Below, piece by piece: positions 17,632 to 25,815 of a DNA stretch of 36,440 bases. Both the position numbers and the translations under genes were made by a program. The stretch is from positions 1 through 36,440 of IMG/VR virus record IMGVR_UViG_3300043331_000119; one strand, 5' to 3'. The notes below the pieces were generated by a model. The model saw only the letters and a program-made list of their open reading frames with translations. It was not told the origin of the DNA and did no database searches. Position 1 is the first letter of the stretch; each line of letters begins with the position of its first letter. Origin of the DNA: a virus.

Positions 17632-19613
17632 GTTACGGCAAGAAGGCTGACCGGGACGAATTTCAGGAGATTCTTGAGCGATTCGACTTGGCTTCGACGG
17701 CTGACAATATCAACCGTGCGGCCGCGCTGGACGACATCAAGTTCGCTCTCGTTCCTGGCAATCAGTGGGAAGAACATCAGAAGCGAGCCCGTGGCAAGCG
17801 CCCGTGCTACGAATTCAACAAGGTCCGGCAGCACATCCGGCAGGTCACGAATGACCAGCGCCAGAATCGCCCGGGGATCAAGGTTCGGGCCACGGATAGC
17901 AAGACCGATCCGAAACTGGCAGAAATACTAACCGGGCACATTCGGAATATCGAATCACAATCCAATGCTGAGCGAGCCTATGACACGGCGTTTGAGTACG
18001 CGGTGTCTGGTGGATACGGGTGCTGGCGAGTTGTCAAGGAATACTCTGACGATTCCAGTTTTGAACAGGAGTTGCGGATCAAGGAGATTCGCAATCCGTT
18101 CGCGGTGCATTTCGACCAAACGGCCCAGGAATGGGACTGTCGGGATGGGTGGTTCGCTTTTGTGTCGGAGATGATGCCGAAGGACGAGTACGAGCGTCTT
18201 TACCCTGGCAAGGAGGTTTCGAGCTTCGAGACTTCGCTGGGGACTCGACAGCTTCAGTGGTTAGACAAAGACACAGTGAGGGTTGCGGAGTACTGGTGCA
18301 GGAAGCCGGTTCAAAAGACCCTGCTGATGTTCTCGAACGGCGAGGTGGTTGAGAAAACGCCTGAGATTGAGAGCGTCTTGGACGAAATGGCCGCTACCGG
18401 GAAGGTGGTGGTTTCCGAGCGCGTGGTTGAAAGCTCGAAGGTAGAGATGTACCTCGTTTCTGGGGCTGGAATTCTGTCGGGTCCCCACAAGTGGGAGGGC
18501 AAGTACATTCCCATCGTTCCGGTGTGGGGCGACAAGCTGAACATTGAGGGCCGTGAGATTTACTCTGGCATGGTTCGGTTCACTAAGGACCCGCAACGCA
18601 CTCACAACTATCATCGGACAGTCGCTATTGAGATGGTGTCTCTCGCGCCAAAGTCGCCGTTTATCGGCACCAAGAAGATGTTCGAGGGATTGGGCGACAT
18701 CTGGAACAAGTTCAACGAGGAGCTTCTTGCGTGGCTGCCCTACAATCCTGACCCGAGCGCGCCTGGGGCTGCTCCACAGCGTTCGCCGGCTCCGGAGGTT
18801 CCTACGGCGCTCATGGCCTTGTCTGCGCAGGACGTTGAGGATATCAAATCCTCTACCGGGCAGTACAACGCATCGCTTGGGGATCGTTCTAACGAGACTT
18901 CTGGGCGCGCAATCATGGCCCGTCAGCGAGAGGGCGATGTTGCGACGTTCAACTACATTGACAATCTAGGCCGAGCGATCAAGTTCACTGGAGAAATCCT
19001 GGTGGACATCATCCCGAAGATTTACGACACGGAACGGTCAATTCGAGTGATGGGAGAGGATGGCAAGGAGGACTATGCCGTGCTTAACCAGACCGTTCTT
19101 GACCAGCAGACGCGCACCCCTGTGATAGTCAATGATCTATCCAAGGCCAAGTTCGATGTGTCGGTGAGTGTGGGGCCGAGCTACACGACTCAGCGGATGG
19201 AAACTGCCGAGGCGATGTTGCAGATAGCCAATTCCAACACGCCCGATGCGGTGATTGCGCGGTATCTGGCACTCAAGTCTCTTGACATCCCCGGGAGTGA
19301 TGAACTTCTGAAGGCCATGCGCAAGATGCTGGTTCAGCAGGGGTTGCTTGAGCCAGGGCCGGATGAGGAACCGCCGCAGCCTCCGCAGCCAGACCCCAAG
19401 ATGGTGGCAGAGATTCACAAGACTCTGGCGCAGACGGAGGGCATTCAGTTGGACAACGCCAAGAAGGCGCAGGATGTCCAAGAAGCCCCGTTGGATTCCG
19501 ACCTCAAAGAAGCCCAACTCATGGGCACGATTCTTGAAAACTTCATCAAGGCAGGTCGCTTGGGCATTGGTCCAGGCGGTCGCTTGATGATGATGGACCA
19601 GACGATTCAGTAA
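17628..19613 (+). CDS. Portal protein, P22 gp1-like (661 aa)
   Basis: Dodecameric ring at the capsid vertex through which DNA enters and leaves. Seen: the N-terminal helix with KADRDEFQEILERFDLASTA, QWEEHQKRARGKRPCYEFNK and RQHIRQVTNDQRQNRPGIKV, typical of the P22-type portal group, a central region with FHDQTAQEWDC-like motif (HFDQTAQEWDCRDGWFAF) and a long helical C-terminus with Pro/Gln and Ala/Gln-rich sequence (about 560-640) for the barrel. P22 gp1 has 725 residues. Start ATG 17628 overlaps the terminase stop. A small hairpin (CCCGG/CCGGG) lies after its stop. Confidence 0.85.
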   Translation: MSYGKKADRDEFQEILERFDLASTADNINRAAALDDIKFALVPGNQWEEHQKRARGKRPCYEFNKVRQHIRQVTNDQRQNRPGIKVRATDSKTDPKLAEILTGHIRNIESQSNAERAYDTAFEYAVSGGYGCWRVVKEYSDDSSFEQELRIKEIRNPFAVHFDQTAQEWDCRDGWFAFVSEMMPKDEYERLYPGKEVSSFETSLGTRQLQWLDKDTVRVAEYWCRKPVQKTLLMFSNGEVVEKTPEIESVLDEMAATGKVVVSERVVESSKVEMYLVSGAGILSGPHKWEGKYIPIVPVWGDKLNIEGREIYSGMVRFTKDPQRTHNYHRTVAIEMVSLAPKSPFIGTKKMFEGLGDIWNKFNEELLAWLPYNPDPSAPGAAPQRSPAPEVPTALMALSAQDVEDIKSSTGQYNASLGDRSNETSGRAIMARQREGDVATFNYIDNLGRAIKFTGEILVDIIPKIYDTERSIRVMGEDGKEDYAVLNQTVLDQQTRTPVIVNDLSKAKFDVSVSVGPSYTTQRMETAEAMLQIANSNTPDAVIARYLALKSLDIPGSDELLKAMRKMLVQQGLLEPGPDEEPPQPPQPDPKMVAEIHKTLAQTEGIQLDNAKKAQDVQEAPLDSDLKEAQLMGTILENFIKAGRLGIGPGGRLMMMDQTIQ

Positions 19614-19658
19614 CGTACCCGGCGTTTCCGGGGCTTCAATTCTCTCTAGGAGAGCGAC

Positions 19659-20465
19659 ATGACCGACCAGACTCCTGGCGCGGAAGCGCCTGCTGTTGCC
19701 GCTGAAGGACAGACTGAGCAGACGACCCAGCCGAATGCTGAGCCGACACCTGCCGGCCAAGGGAATGACCAAGGGGCACAGGCTACGCCCAAGAAGGTTC
19801 CGTGGTTTCAGGAACGCATCAACGAGTTAACGAGGGCACGACGTGAGGCAGAGCGAGAGCGGGACGCTTGGAGAGAACAGGCCAGCCGCACCGCCCAGCC
19901 TCCTAAACCAACGACTGAGCCGACACTAGAGCAGTTCGATTTCGACCAAGCCAAGTACGCAAAGGCGATGGCGGAGTACGTTGCTGAGCAGAAATTCAGT
20001 CACTGGCAGCAGGAACAGGCTCAGAAAGAGAAGCAGACCACGGCCCAGCAGAGGGTTCGGTCGTTTCTTGAGAAGGACGCGGCTTTCAAGGCTTCGACCC
20101 CGGACTATAAGGGGGCGCAGGAGCTTTCTGAGGACGCTTCTTTCCCGATTACCCAGGCGATGACCGAGGTGATTGCGGATTCTGAGATGGGTTCTGCCAT
20201 GCTCCACTACCTCGATACCCACCGCGAGGAAGCCTATGAGATTTCCAAGATGGGAGATTTCAAGGCTGCCGCAGCGTTGGGACGGATCGAGGCCAAGCTG
20301 ACTCGTGTTGATCCTGAAACGCCGGTTCCGACGAAAACAGTCACCAAAGCGGCTCCGCCCACGCCGACCGTGAAGCCTACGGCTCCTATCAAGAAGGAAC
20401 CCAAGGACATGACGGTTGATGAGTGGATGGAGCATAGAAACACGGAACTCAAACAACAGAGGTAA
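19659..20465 (+). CDS. Scaffolding protein (268 aa)
   Basis: Temporary internal scaffold for procapsid assembly, assigned by place between portal and coat and by composition: an acidic, Gln/Pro/Ala-rich N-terminus (about 1-50), long charged helices (RARREAERERDAWREQASRT and QFDFDQAKYAKAMAEYVAEQ), a Pro/Lys/Thr-rich linker (about 220-245) and a short basic C-terminal helix (DEWMEHRNTELKQQR), like the coat-binding helix of P22 gp8 (303 residues). CTAGGAGAGCGAC precedes ATG. No protease motif is seen. Confidence 0.8.
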   Translation: MTDQTPGAEAPAVAAEGQTEQTTQPNAEPTPAGQGNDQGAQATPKKVPWFQERINELTRARREAERERDAWREQASRTAQPPKPTTEPTLEQFDFDQAKYAKAMAEYVAEQKFSHWQQEQAQKEKQTTAQQRVRSFLEKDAAFKASTPDYKGAQELSEDASFPITQAMTEVIADSEMGSAMLHYLDTHREEAYEISKMGDFKAAAALGRIEAKLTRVDPETPVPTKTVTKAAPPTPTVKPTAPIKKEPKDMTVDEWMEHRNTELKQQR

Positions 20466-20471
20466 CGAGTC

Positions 20472-21704
20472 ATGGCTAATACACTGCTTACCATGCAGGA
20501 CATCACGCGCGAGGCGCTGCGTGTCCTGCATCAGAAGCTGAACTTTGTGAACAAGGTCAATCGTCAGTACGACGACCGATTCGCGAAGTCCGGCGCCAAG
20601 ATCGGCGACACGCTCTATGTGCGTCTGCCGAACAAATACACCACCCGAACCGGTGCGACCTTGGCCGTTCAGAACAGCGTCCAGCGCAAGGTGGACCTGC
20701 CTGTTTCGACCCAGAAGGGCGTGGACTTGTCGTTCAGCTCGGTTGAAATGACACTGAAGCTCGACAAGTTTTCGGATCAGTACCTCAAGCCTGCGATGGC
20801 GCAGCTTGCGGCCACCATCGAGTCGGACGCCTTCTCGATGTACAAGAAGGTTCCGAACTACGTCGGTGCTGTTTCCGGTCAGTTGGACTACAAGAAGTTC
20901 CAGCAGGGCGGTCAGGCGCTGACGGAGAATCTTGCCCCGCAGGACGACATGCGTTATGCGCATCTGTCGCCCAAGTCGCGGGTTGAATTCTCGGATGCCG
21001 TCAAGGGTCTTTTCCAGGACTCGGCGAACATCAAGGAGCAGTACCGTGATGGCATCGTGGGCCGTACCGGCGGATTCAACGTGTTTGAAAACACGATGAT
21101 TCCGACCCATACCCCTGGCGCGCATTCCGGTGGTACTCCGCTGACGAACGGTTCCAACCAGGGCAACGCCGGCACCGGCAACGCCTACGTTGCGACGACA
21201 GACCTCGTTACCGACGGCTGGACGGGTTCCAACACCCTGAAGGCTGGCGACATCATCACCATCGCCGACGTGTACGCGGTTCATCCTGAGACGAAGGTCT
21301 CGACTGGCGTTCTCAAGCGATTCACGGTGGTTAGCGATGTGTCGGATACCGGCGCTGACATGACCATCACCATTTCCCCGGCAATCATCTCTGGCGGTGC
21401 TTACCAGAACGTTGATGCGCTGGCTGGCGATGGCAAGGCCATTACGGTGCTTGGTACGGCTTCGACGGCCTACGGTCAGGATTTGATGTTCCACCGCGAC
21501 GCCTTCATCTTCGCGACTGCCGACCTTGAGGACATGAGTCCTTATGGGGTGCAGTGCTATCGCGAGGTGTTTGACGGCATTTCGATGCGCGTCATTCGCG
21601 GCTACGACATCAACAACGATCTGGCCCCGTGCCGAATTGACGTGCTGTATGGCTATGTTGCGGCGTACCCGGAACTTGCCTGCCGTCACGTCTACCAGCT
21701 CTAA
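20472..21704 (+). CDS. Major capsid protein, P22 coat-like (410 aa)
   Basis: HK97-fold coat subunit of the P22 type. The N-terminal segment MANTLLTMQDITREALRVLH is characteristic of P22-like coat proteins (gp5 starts with a similar 'ITREAL' helix), followed by NKVNRQYDDRFAKSGAKIGD, LYVRLPNKYTTRTGATLAVQ and VDLPVSTQKGVDLSFSSVEM. It ends with LYGYVAAYPELACRHVYQL, the family's final strand. 410 residues compares with 430 in P22. The strongly biased codon use and clean sequence fit a highly expressed gene. GAGG precedes ATG 20472 by about nine bases. Confidence 0.9.
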   Translation: MANTLLTMQDITREALRVLHQKLNFVNKVNRQYDDRFAKSGAKIGDTLYVRLPNKYTTRTGATLAVQNSVQRKVDLPVSTQKGVDLSFSSVEMTLKLDKFSDQYLKPAMAQLAATIESDAFSMYKKVPNYVGAVSGQLDYKKFQQGGQALTENLAPQDDMRYAHLSPKSRVEFSDAVKGLFQDSANIKEQYRDGIVGRTGGFNVFENTMIPTHTPGAHSGGTPLTNGSNQGNAGTGNAYVATTDLVTDGWTGSNTLKAGDIITIADVYAVHPETKVSTGVLKRFTVVSDVSDTGADMTITISPAIISGGAYQNVDALAGDGKAITVLGTASTAYGQDLMFHRDAFIFATADLEDMSPYGVQCYREVFDGISMRVIRGYDINNDLAPCRIDVLYGYVAAYPELACRHVYQL

Positions 21705-21715
21705 TAGGAGGGAAC

Positions 21716-22393
21716 ATGGCTAACTTTCAGCTTGACAATGGGTCGGGCGAGAATGTTTATTGCAATGGGCCTCTGATCCTCACGACTCTTGTGGCGACCA
21801 GTGGTCAGCATACGAACATCAACTCCGGCACCACATCCACCGATCTGGCGGGCAAGACCGTTCGGATCAATTCAATCACCAACACCGGAACGGCAAACAG
21901 CCTGATTGGCTTCCAGTCGAAGCCCCGTCAGGGGGCATCAATGGCGAACAACGTCATTGGTTGCGAGGTATCGGCTCAGATTAGCGATACCTTCGCCCTC
22001 ACGGGGTCAGGAAGCATCATTGGCGGCCATGTCGATACCTACCTGCGCGGCACTACTGGCAACATTGCCGGCGACGTCCGGGGCATGCAGATCGAGTTGG
22101 TAACCGATGACGCTGGCACCCGCACCATCTCTGGTGACGTGGTGGGGCTCCGGTTCCGCGCGGCGTTCTCCGGGACTATTTCCGGCGATATGGTCGCTAT
22201 CAAGGTCGAGAAGGCAGAAGCTCAGACGGGTTCCACCCAGTGGGAATACGTGCTTGAGTTGACTGACGTTAACGGCCTTGTCTGGGACGACGACTGGGGT
22301 ACAGAGCCTTCCACCGCGGCTGGCGGGTTCAAGGTCCGCATCAACGGACAGGACCGCTGGGTGCAGTGCTACAGCGGCGCGCCGGTGGCTTAA
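21716..22393 (+). CDS. Probable capsid-associated (decoration or head fibre) protein (225 aa)
   Basis: Directly after the coat gene with a strong AGGAGGGAAC site. The sequence is nearly all beta: repeated Gly/Thr/Ile units such as LTTLVATSGQHTNINSGTTS, GSGSIIGGHVDTYLRGTTGN and SGDVVGLRFRAAFSGTISGD, which resembles a trimeric or solenoid beta structure, ending GGFKVRINGQDRWVQCYSG. Position suggests a decoration or head fibre protein, but no family was recognised. Expression seems high. Confidence 0.55.
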   Translation: MANFQLDNGSGENVYCNGPLILTTLVATSGQHTNINSGTTSTDLAGKTVRINSITNTGTANSLIGFQSKPRQGASMANNVIGCEVSAQISDTFALTGSGSIIGGHVDTYLRGTTGNIAGDVRGMQIELVTDDAGTRTISGDVVGLRFRAAFSGTISGDMVAIKVEKAEAQTGSTQWEYVLELTDVNGLVWDDDWGTEPSTAAGGFKVRINGQDRWVQCYSGAPVA

Positions 22394-22572
22394 TGGAGAC
22401 TAAGGCCGACTGGATTTCTGCCCTGAAGAAACGCAAGGCAGAGTACGAGGACAAGCGACAGCAGTTGATCATGGACGCCAACGCCTACGGAGGCGCCGTT
22501 CAGGATTGCGACTACTGGATTGCCGAGCTCGAAAAGGCCGATAAGCCCAAGGAGGTTGAAGGGGGGGCGTAA
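22393..22572 (+). CDS. Small coiled-coil protein (59 aa)
   Basis: METKADWISALKKRKAEYED with KRQQLIMDANAYGGAVQDC is one long helix ending in a Glu/Lys tail. Start ATG overlaps the stop of the previous gene (TAATG). Its last codons carry a strong AAGGAGG and the 5' arm of the hairpin that serves the next gene, so this coding sequence is under a double constraint. Similar short helical proteins in phage head genes have no proven role. Confidence 0.55.
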   Translation: METKADWISALKKRKAEYEDKRQQLIMDANAYGGAVQDCDYWIAELEKADKPKEVEGGA

Positions 22573-22591
22573 GCTCCCCCTTCTCTTTATG
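22549..22591 (+). promoter_or_regulatory. Shine-Dalgarno plus hairpin that sets the start of the gp4-like gene
   Basis: AAGGAGG (22549-22555) lies 33 nt before ATG 22589, too far to work directly. Between them is an 8-bp perfect hairpin, GAAGGGGG (22558-22565) and CCCCCTTC (22576-22583). When folded, the gap shrinks to seven unpaired bases. No other Shine-Dalgarno is near the ATG. The stop codon of the previous gene lies in the loop. Confidence 0.6.
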
Positions 22592-22993
22592 GCTACAGGA
22601 ACTGAAGTCATTTACAAGGCGCTTCGTCTGATTGGAGCAAAAGCCCAAGGACAGACTCCATCAGCTGAAATAGTCGCCAACTACCTTGAAACCTTGAACG
22701 ACATGCTGCTTCGCTGGGAGGCGAGCGGTATCAGCATGGGGTTTTCTCCATTGTCAGATGCATCATCGACATTGCCGATTCCAGATCCTGCGCTTCTTGC
22801 GGCCAAGTACAACTTAGCTATTCTCATGGCGCCTGAGCTTGGCAGGGAAGTGGCGCCTGAGGTAGTGGCCATTGCGGAATCTTCACTGGCCGCTCTTAGA
22901 AACGATGCGATCCCTGTCCCGAGATTGAATCCTGACACCCCGAGACAGGAGTCCGGGCGAATCTACGACATTACGACCGGGCAGTACATCTGA
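22589..22993 (+). CDS. Tail accessory factor, P22 gp4-like (134 aa)
   Basis: Predicted head-completion protein that binds the portal ring and closes the filled head. EVIYKALRLIGAKAQGQTPS, AEIVANYLETLNDMLLRWEA and LAAKYNLAILMAPELGREVA with a polar C-terminus (RQESGRIYDITTGQYI) match the P22 gp4/gp4-like family, which is 166 residues in P22. Located before the gp10-like gene, as in P22. Start ATG 22589 has no adjacent Shine-Dalgarno; the upstream hairpin probably solves this. The gene's TGA overlaps the next ATG. Confidence 0.75.
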   Translation: MATGTEVIYKALRLIGAKAQGQTPSAEIVANYLETLNDMLLRWEASGISMGFSPLSDASSTLPIPDPALLAAKYNLAILMAPELGREVAPEVVAIAESSLAALRNDAIPVPRLNPDTPRQESGRIYDITTGQYI

Positions 22994-24381
22994 TGCGCAT
23001 TCCGCTCCTTGGCCAATCTGACAGTCGGAGTTCGAGCAACTTCAACTATCAGAAAACTCTGAACTTCTATCTTGAGCAGGCTCAGGATGGACGAAGCGCG
23101 TTGATGTTGGTCAATCGTCCTGGACAACTTGATTTTGCGACGTGTGGATCGGGCCCGATTCGTGGCGGACAGGAATTCAACGGTGTTGGGTACGTAGTTT
23201 CTGGAGATACGTTCTACACGGTAACTCCGGGTGGCACCGCAACCAATCGCGGCACGCTCAGCACATCATCCGGCCGTGTTTACATGGCTTTTAACGGCAC
23301 ACAGGTCATGGTGACTGATGGATCGGCCGGTTACATTTACACGCTTGCCACCGGGGTATTTGCAGCGATTGCTGATGCTGATTTCGTGTACTACGGGCCA
23401 TGTACCTATATCAACTCGTATTTCATTGCTGTTGAGCCCGCCTCTGGGCGAGCCGGTCAGTCTGCTATCAACGATGGAACAAGCTGGGCAGCTTTGGACG
23501 TGGCGACCGCAGAATCATCGCCTGACAATCTCAAGGCTGTTCTCGCGGATCACGACGAATTGTTGATGTTGGGGGACAAGACGATAGAGCCTTGGTACAA
23601 CGATGCGGGGACGGATTTCAGCTTCACGCGGTACATTGGGGCCCAAGCAGAGGTTGGCTTGGCCGAGCCCGCTGCAATTTGCAAGACGGACGAAGGGGTT
23701 TTCTTCCTAGGCGACGATTTGATCTTCTATCGTCTCCAAGGAAGGCAACCCGTGAGGGTGTCGCATCATGGGGTCGAGACGGCCCTACAGGGCTATGCCT
23801 CGATTTCTGGGGCTCTCTGTTTCACCTACGACTGGAAAGGTCACAAGTTCGTACATCTCACGGTCCCCAACGAAGGGACGTGGGTTTATGACGTGTCCAA
23901 CGGAGGCTGGACGGAAAACGGGACGTTTGATGAAAACGATTGGAAGGTAGCGTGCGCTTTCCACTTGGGCCAGAAAGCCATCGTCGGATCGAGTGTTGAT
24001 GGTCAGCTCTACGAGCTAAGCGATTCCACGTATACGGATGATGGCGGCGTCCTAGAGCGTTTGCGACGGACTCAGAACATCGTTCAGGATCAAAAACTGG
24101 TGTTCTGGAATCGACTTGAGTTGGTGTTCGAGTCTGGGGTGGGTCTCCTATCCGGTCAGGGATCATCGCCACAAGTGATGCTGCGGTGGTCTGAGGATGG
24201 TGGCCACACGTGGGGCACTGAGATTTACCAGAGCCTCGGGGCGACTGGCGAGTACGGCTGGCGAGCGGTTTTTGACATGCTCGGGGCTTCGTATCAGAGA
24301 ATCTACGAGATTCGAGTTACCGACCCGGTGAAAGTCATTCTGATTGACGCTTTCGCCGACGTGACGGTAGGTAGGCACTAA
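22993..24381 (+). CDS. Packaged-DNA stabilisation / tail hub protein, P22 gp10-like (462 aa)
   Basis: Predicted tail adaptor following gp4. The N-terminus RIPLLGQSDSRSSSNFNYQK with NFYLEQAQDGRSALMLVNRP and LDFATCGSGPIRGGQEFNGV is characteristic of this family. The rest is beta-propeller-like with repeated strands (VYMAFNGTQVMVTDGSAGYI, WVYDVSNGGWTENGTFDEND) and ends with KVILIDAFADVTVG. P22 gp10 has 472 residues. It links the portal-gp4 assembly with the needle and tailspikes. TGATG overlap with the upstream gene; TAATG with the next. Confidence 0.85.
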   Translation: MRIPLLGQSDSRSSSNFNYQKTLNFYLEQAQDGRSALMLVNRPGQLDFATCGSGPIRGGQEFNGVGYVVSGDTFYTVTPGGTATNRGTLSTSSGRVYMAFNGTQVMVTDGSAGYIYTLATGVFAAIADADFVYYGPCTYINSYFIAVEPASGRAGQSAINDGTSWAALDVATAESSPDNLKAVLADHDELLMLGDKTIEPWYNDAGTDFSFTRYIGAQAEVGLAEPAAICKTDEGVFFLGDDLIFYRLQGRQPVRVSHHGVETALQGYASISGALCFTYDWKGHKFVHLTVPNEGTWVYDVSNGGWTENGTFDENDWKVACAFHLGQKAIVGSSVDGQLYELSDSTYTDDGGVLERLRRTQNIVQDQKLVFWNRLELVFESGVGLLSGQGSSPQVMLRWSEDGGHTWGTEIYQSLGATGEYGWRAVFDMLGASYQRIYEIRVTDPVKVILIDAFADVTVGRH

Positions 24382-25100
24382 TGCCATTGTCAAACGACGT
24401 AGCGCGTCGGTTGATGGCTTTGAAGCCGCCTGTCTACGGAGGTAATGATCCGGCAGGCAAAGCTTTCTCGGCAGAGATGGAGCGGTGGTGGCAGCGGGTT
24501 GGCGCGGCGCTTGGGCCTGCACTCGGGTATGCATACGACAAGGAAACCGAAATTATCACGGTCCCCGAGGACACGGATATTGAAGGACGAACCGGAGAAC
24601 CTGTTGGAGACATCGTTCAGAACCTGAACGTATCTGGTGACATTCGTGATGCAATGGAGTTTCAGGCCCGGCCTGGAATTCAGGCGAAGAACTTCGTTCA
24701 GCGGATTGACGGTAACGGGACGGGTATAGATGTTCGATTGATTCCCGTGAGTAAGGGAGCAAATCTTGGTTCGGCCATTGTTGGTGCGAGCCCACTATCT
24801 AGCTCAGATGACGGTTTAGATGCAGAGGTAACGATTTCAGGATTTACAGTTCAGTTTGACTTCGGGACGCTTGCTGTGTCAGGTGGGCAGATTACAGGGT
24901 TGGCTTATACGACGTTGTACAACATCGTATTAAGAGGATTCAGCTATACGGATGGATCGTGGTCGTCCGCCACGGCTGAGACTAGTGATGCTGATACTAC
25001 AGACGATGAGAACGTATTCTACGTTGGTAGCATCACAACGGCCGCTGCTGCCGGGCCACCGACTGGCGGCCAAGGCGGTGGGGGGCATTACGACCCATGA
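24381..25100 (+). CDS. Hypothetical virion protein at the tail-needle position (239 aa)
   Basis: In P22 this place is held by the needle protein gp26 (233 residues), but here no long trimeric coiled coil is seen. An N-terminal helix (PLSNDVARRLMALKPPVYGG, AFSAEMERWWQRVGAALGPA) is followed by beta-rich sequence with Gly/Thr/Asn and a fibronectin-like end (AEVTISGFTVQFDFGTLAVS, VLRGFSYTDGSWSSATAETS), then a Gly-rich tail. It could be a short tail fibre or a needle replacement; assignment is by position only. Confidence 0.5.
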   Translation: MPLSNDVARRLMALKPPVYGGNDPAGKAFSAEMERWWQRVGAALGPALGYAYDKETEIITVPEDTDIEGRTGEPVGDIVQNLNVSGDIRDAMEFQARPGIQAKNFVQRIDGNGTGIDVRLIPVSKGANLGSAIVGASPLSSSDDGLDAEVTISGFTVQFDFGTLAVSGGQITGLAYTTLYNIVLRGFSYTDGSWSSATAETSDADTTDDENVFYVGSITTAAAAGPPTGGQGGGGHYDP

Positions 25101-25387
25101 CTTACTCCTACGGAGGCAGACAGGCGACCATCACGATTCGTCGCGGCGGTGTTGTCAAAGGGTTCTATGTAGTTGCAGTTGATGTTGATGAAGTGGATGC
25201 CGAAGGCGAGGATGTCATCGGGATCGACTTCAGTATTTCTCAATCCATGTGGCTTGAGGGATATAGGACCAAGGCAACAACCAACCAGACGACGTTGGAA
25301 TCAGAGGTAAACCTCGGGATAGACGCCATGATAGCAACTGCCAAGCGACGTTTCAGAGATGCGGTGGATGCAGAGGCCCTTGGTTAG
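25097..25387 (+). CDS. Hypothetical virion-region protein (96 aa)
   Basis: TYSYGGRQATITIRRGGVVK and GFYVVAVDVDEVDAEGEDVI form an acidic beta part, followed by a C-terminal helix (NLGIDAMIATAKRRFRDAVD). Start ATG 25097 overlaps the previous stop. The end overlaps the acetyltransferase gene. No recognisable family. Confidence 0.5.
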   Translation: MTYSYGGRQATITIRRGGVVKGFYVVAVDVDEVDAEGEDVIGIDFSISQSMWLEGYRTKATTNQTTLESEVNLGIDAMIATAKRRFRDAVDAEALG

Positions 25388-25814
25388 AGAGGCTGGGCCA
25401 TTAGACCTGCCTGAGATTATGGCTCTGTGCCGTCGATTCTTTGAGGCAAGCGGCTACAGGTCGTTTGGATTCGATGAGGAATCCATGCTCGGCACGCTTC
25501 GTCGGCTCATGGATCACCCGGACGGCGTGGTTTTGGTCGCTGATGGCGGGATGGTCGCCGGGGTCGTTTATCCTGTGTTCTTCAATCAATCTCACCGACA
25601 AGCTCAGGAGCTTTTCTGGTGGGTGGACGATGAAGCACGAGGGTCAGGTGTTGGGCGAGACCTGATACGTGCTTTTGAGAAATGGGCAAAGTCTAACGAC
25701 TGTAAGACGGTTTCGATGCTATGCCTTGAAGCCCTAGAGGCTGACAAGGTTGAAAAACTCTATCTGCGGTCAGGGTACAAACCGACCGAGCGCGCGTTCG
25801 TGAAGGAGTTGTGA
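25359..25814 (+). CDS. GNAT-family N-acetyltransferase (about 150 aa)
   Basis: VREAGPLDLPEIMALCRRFF is the usual GNAT start, GMVAGVVYPVFFNQSH the central strands, and DEARGSGVGRDLIRAFEKWA holds the acetyl-CoA binding R-G-x-G-x-G turn, followed by CLEALEADKVEKLYLRSGYK as the C-terminal motif B. Enzymes of this family transfer acetyl from acetyl-CoA to amines; the substrate is unknown. A position in the virion block suggests modification of a virion or host protein. Starts at ATG 25359 or 25368 are possible; no clear Shine-Dalgarno decides. Confidence 0.75.
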   Translation: MRWMQRPLVREAGPLDLPEIMALCRRFFEASGYRSFGFDEESMLGTLRRLMDHPDGVVLVADGGMVAGVVYPVFFNQSHRQAQELFWWVDDEARGSGVGRDLIRAFEKWAKSNDCKTVSMLCLEALEADKVEKLYLRSGYKPTERAFVKEL

Positions 25815-25815
25815 T

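Noticed and set aside
19926-21689. 587-residue frame antisense to scaffold and coat genes
   Set aside because: The coat and scaffold reading is certain; the antisense frame is a by-product of GC-rich codon positions.
22558-22588. Hairpin read as an intrinsic terminator
   Set aside because: The tail TCTTTAT is poor and runs into a start codon; a translation role fits better.
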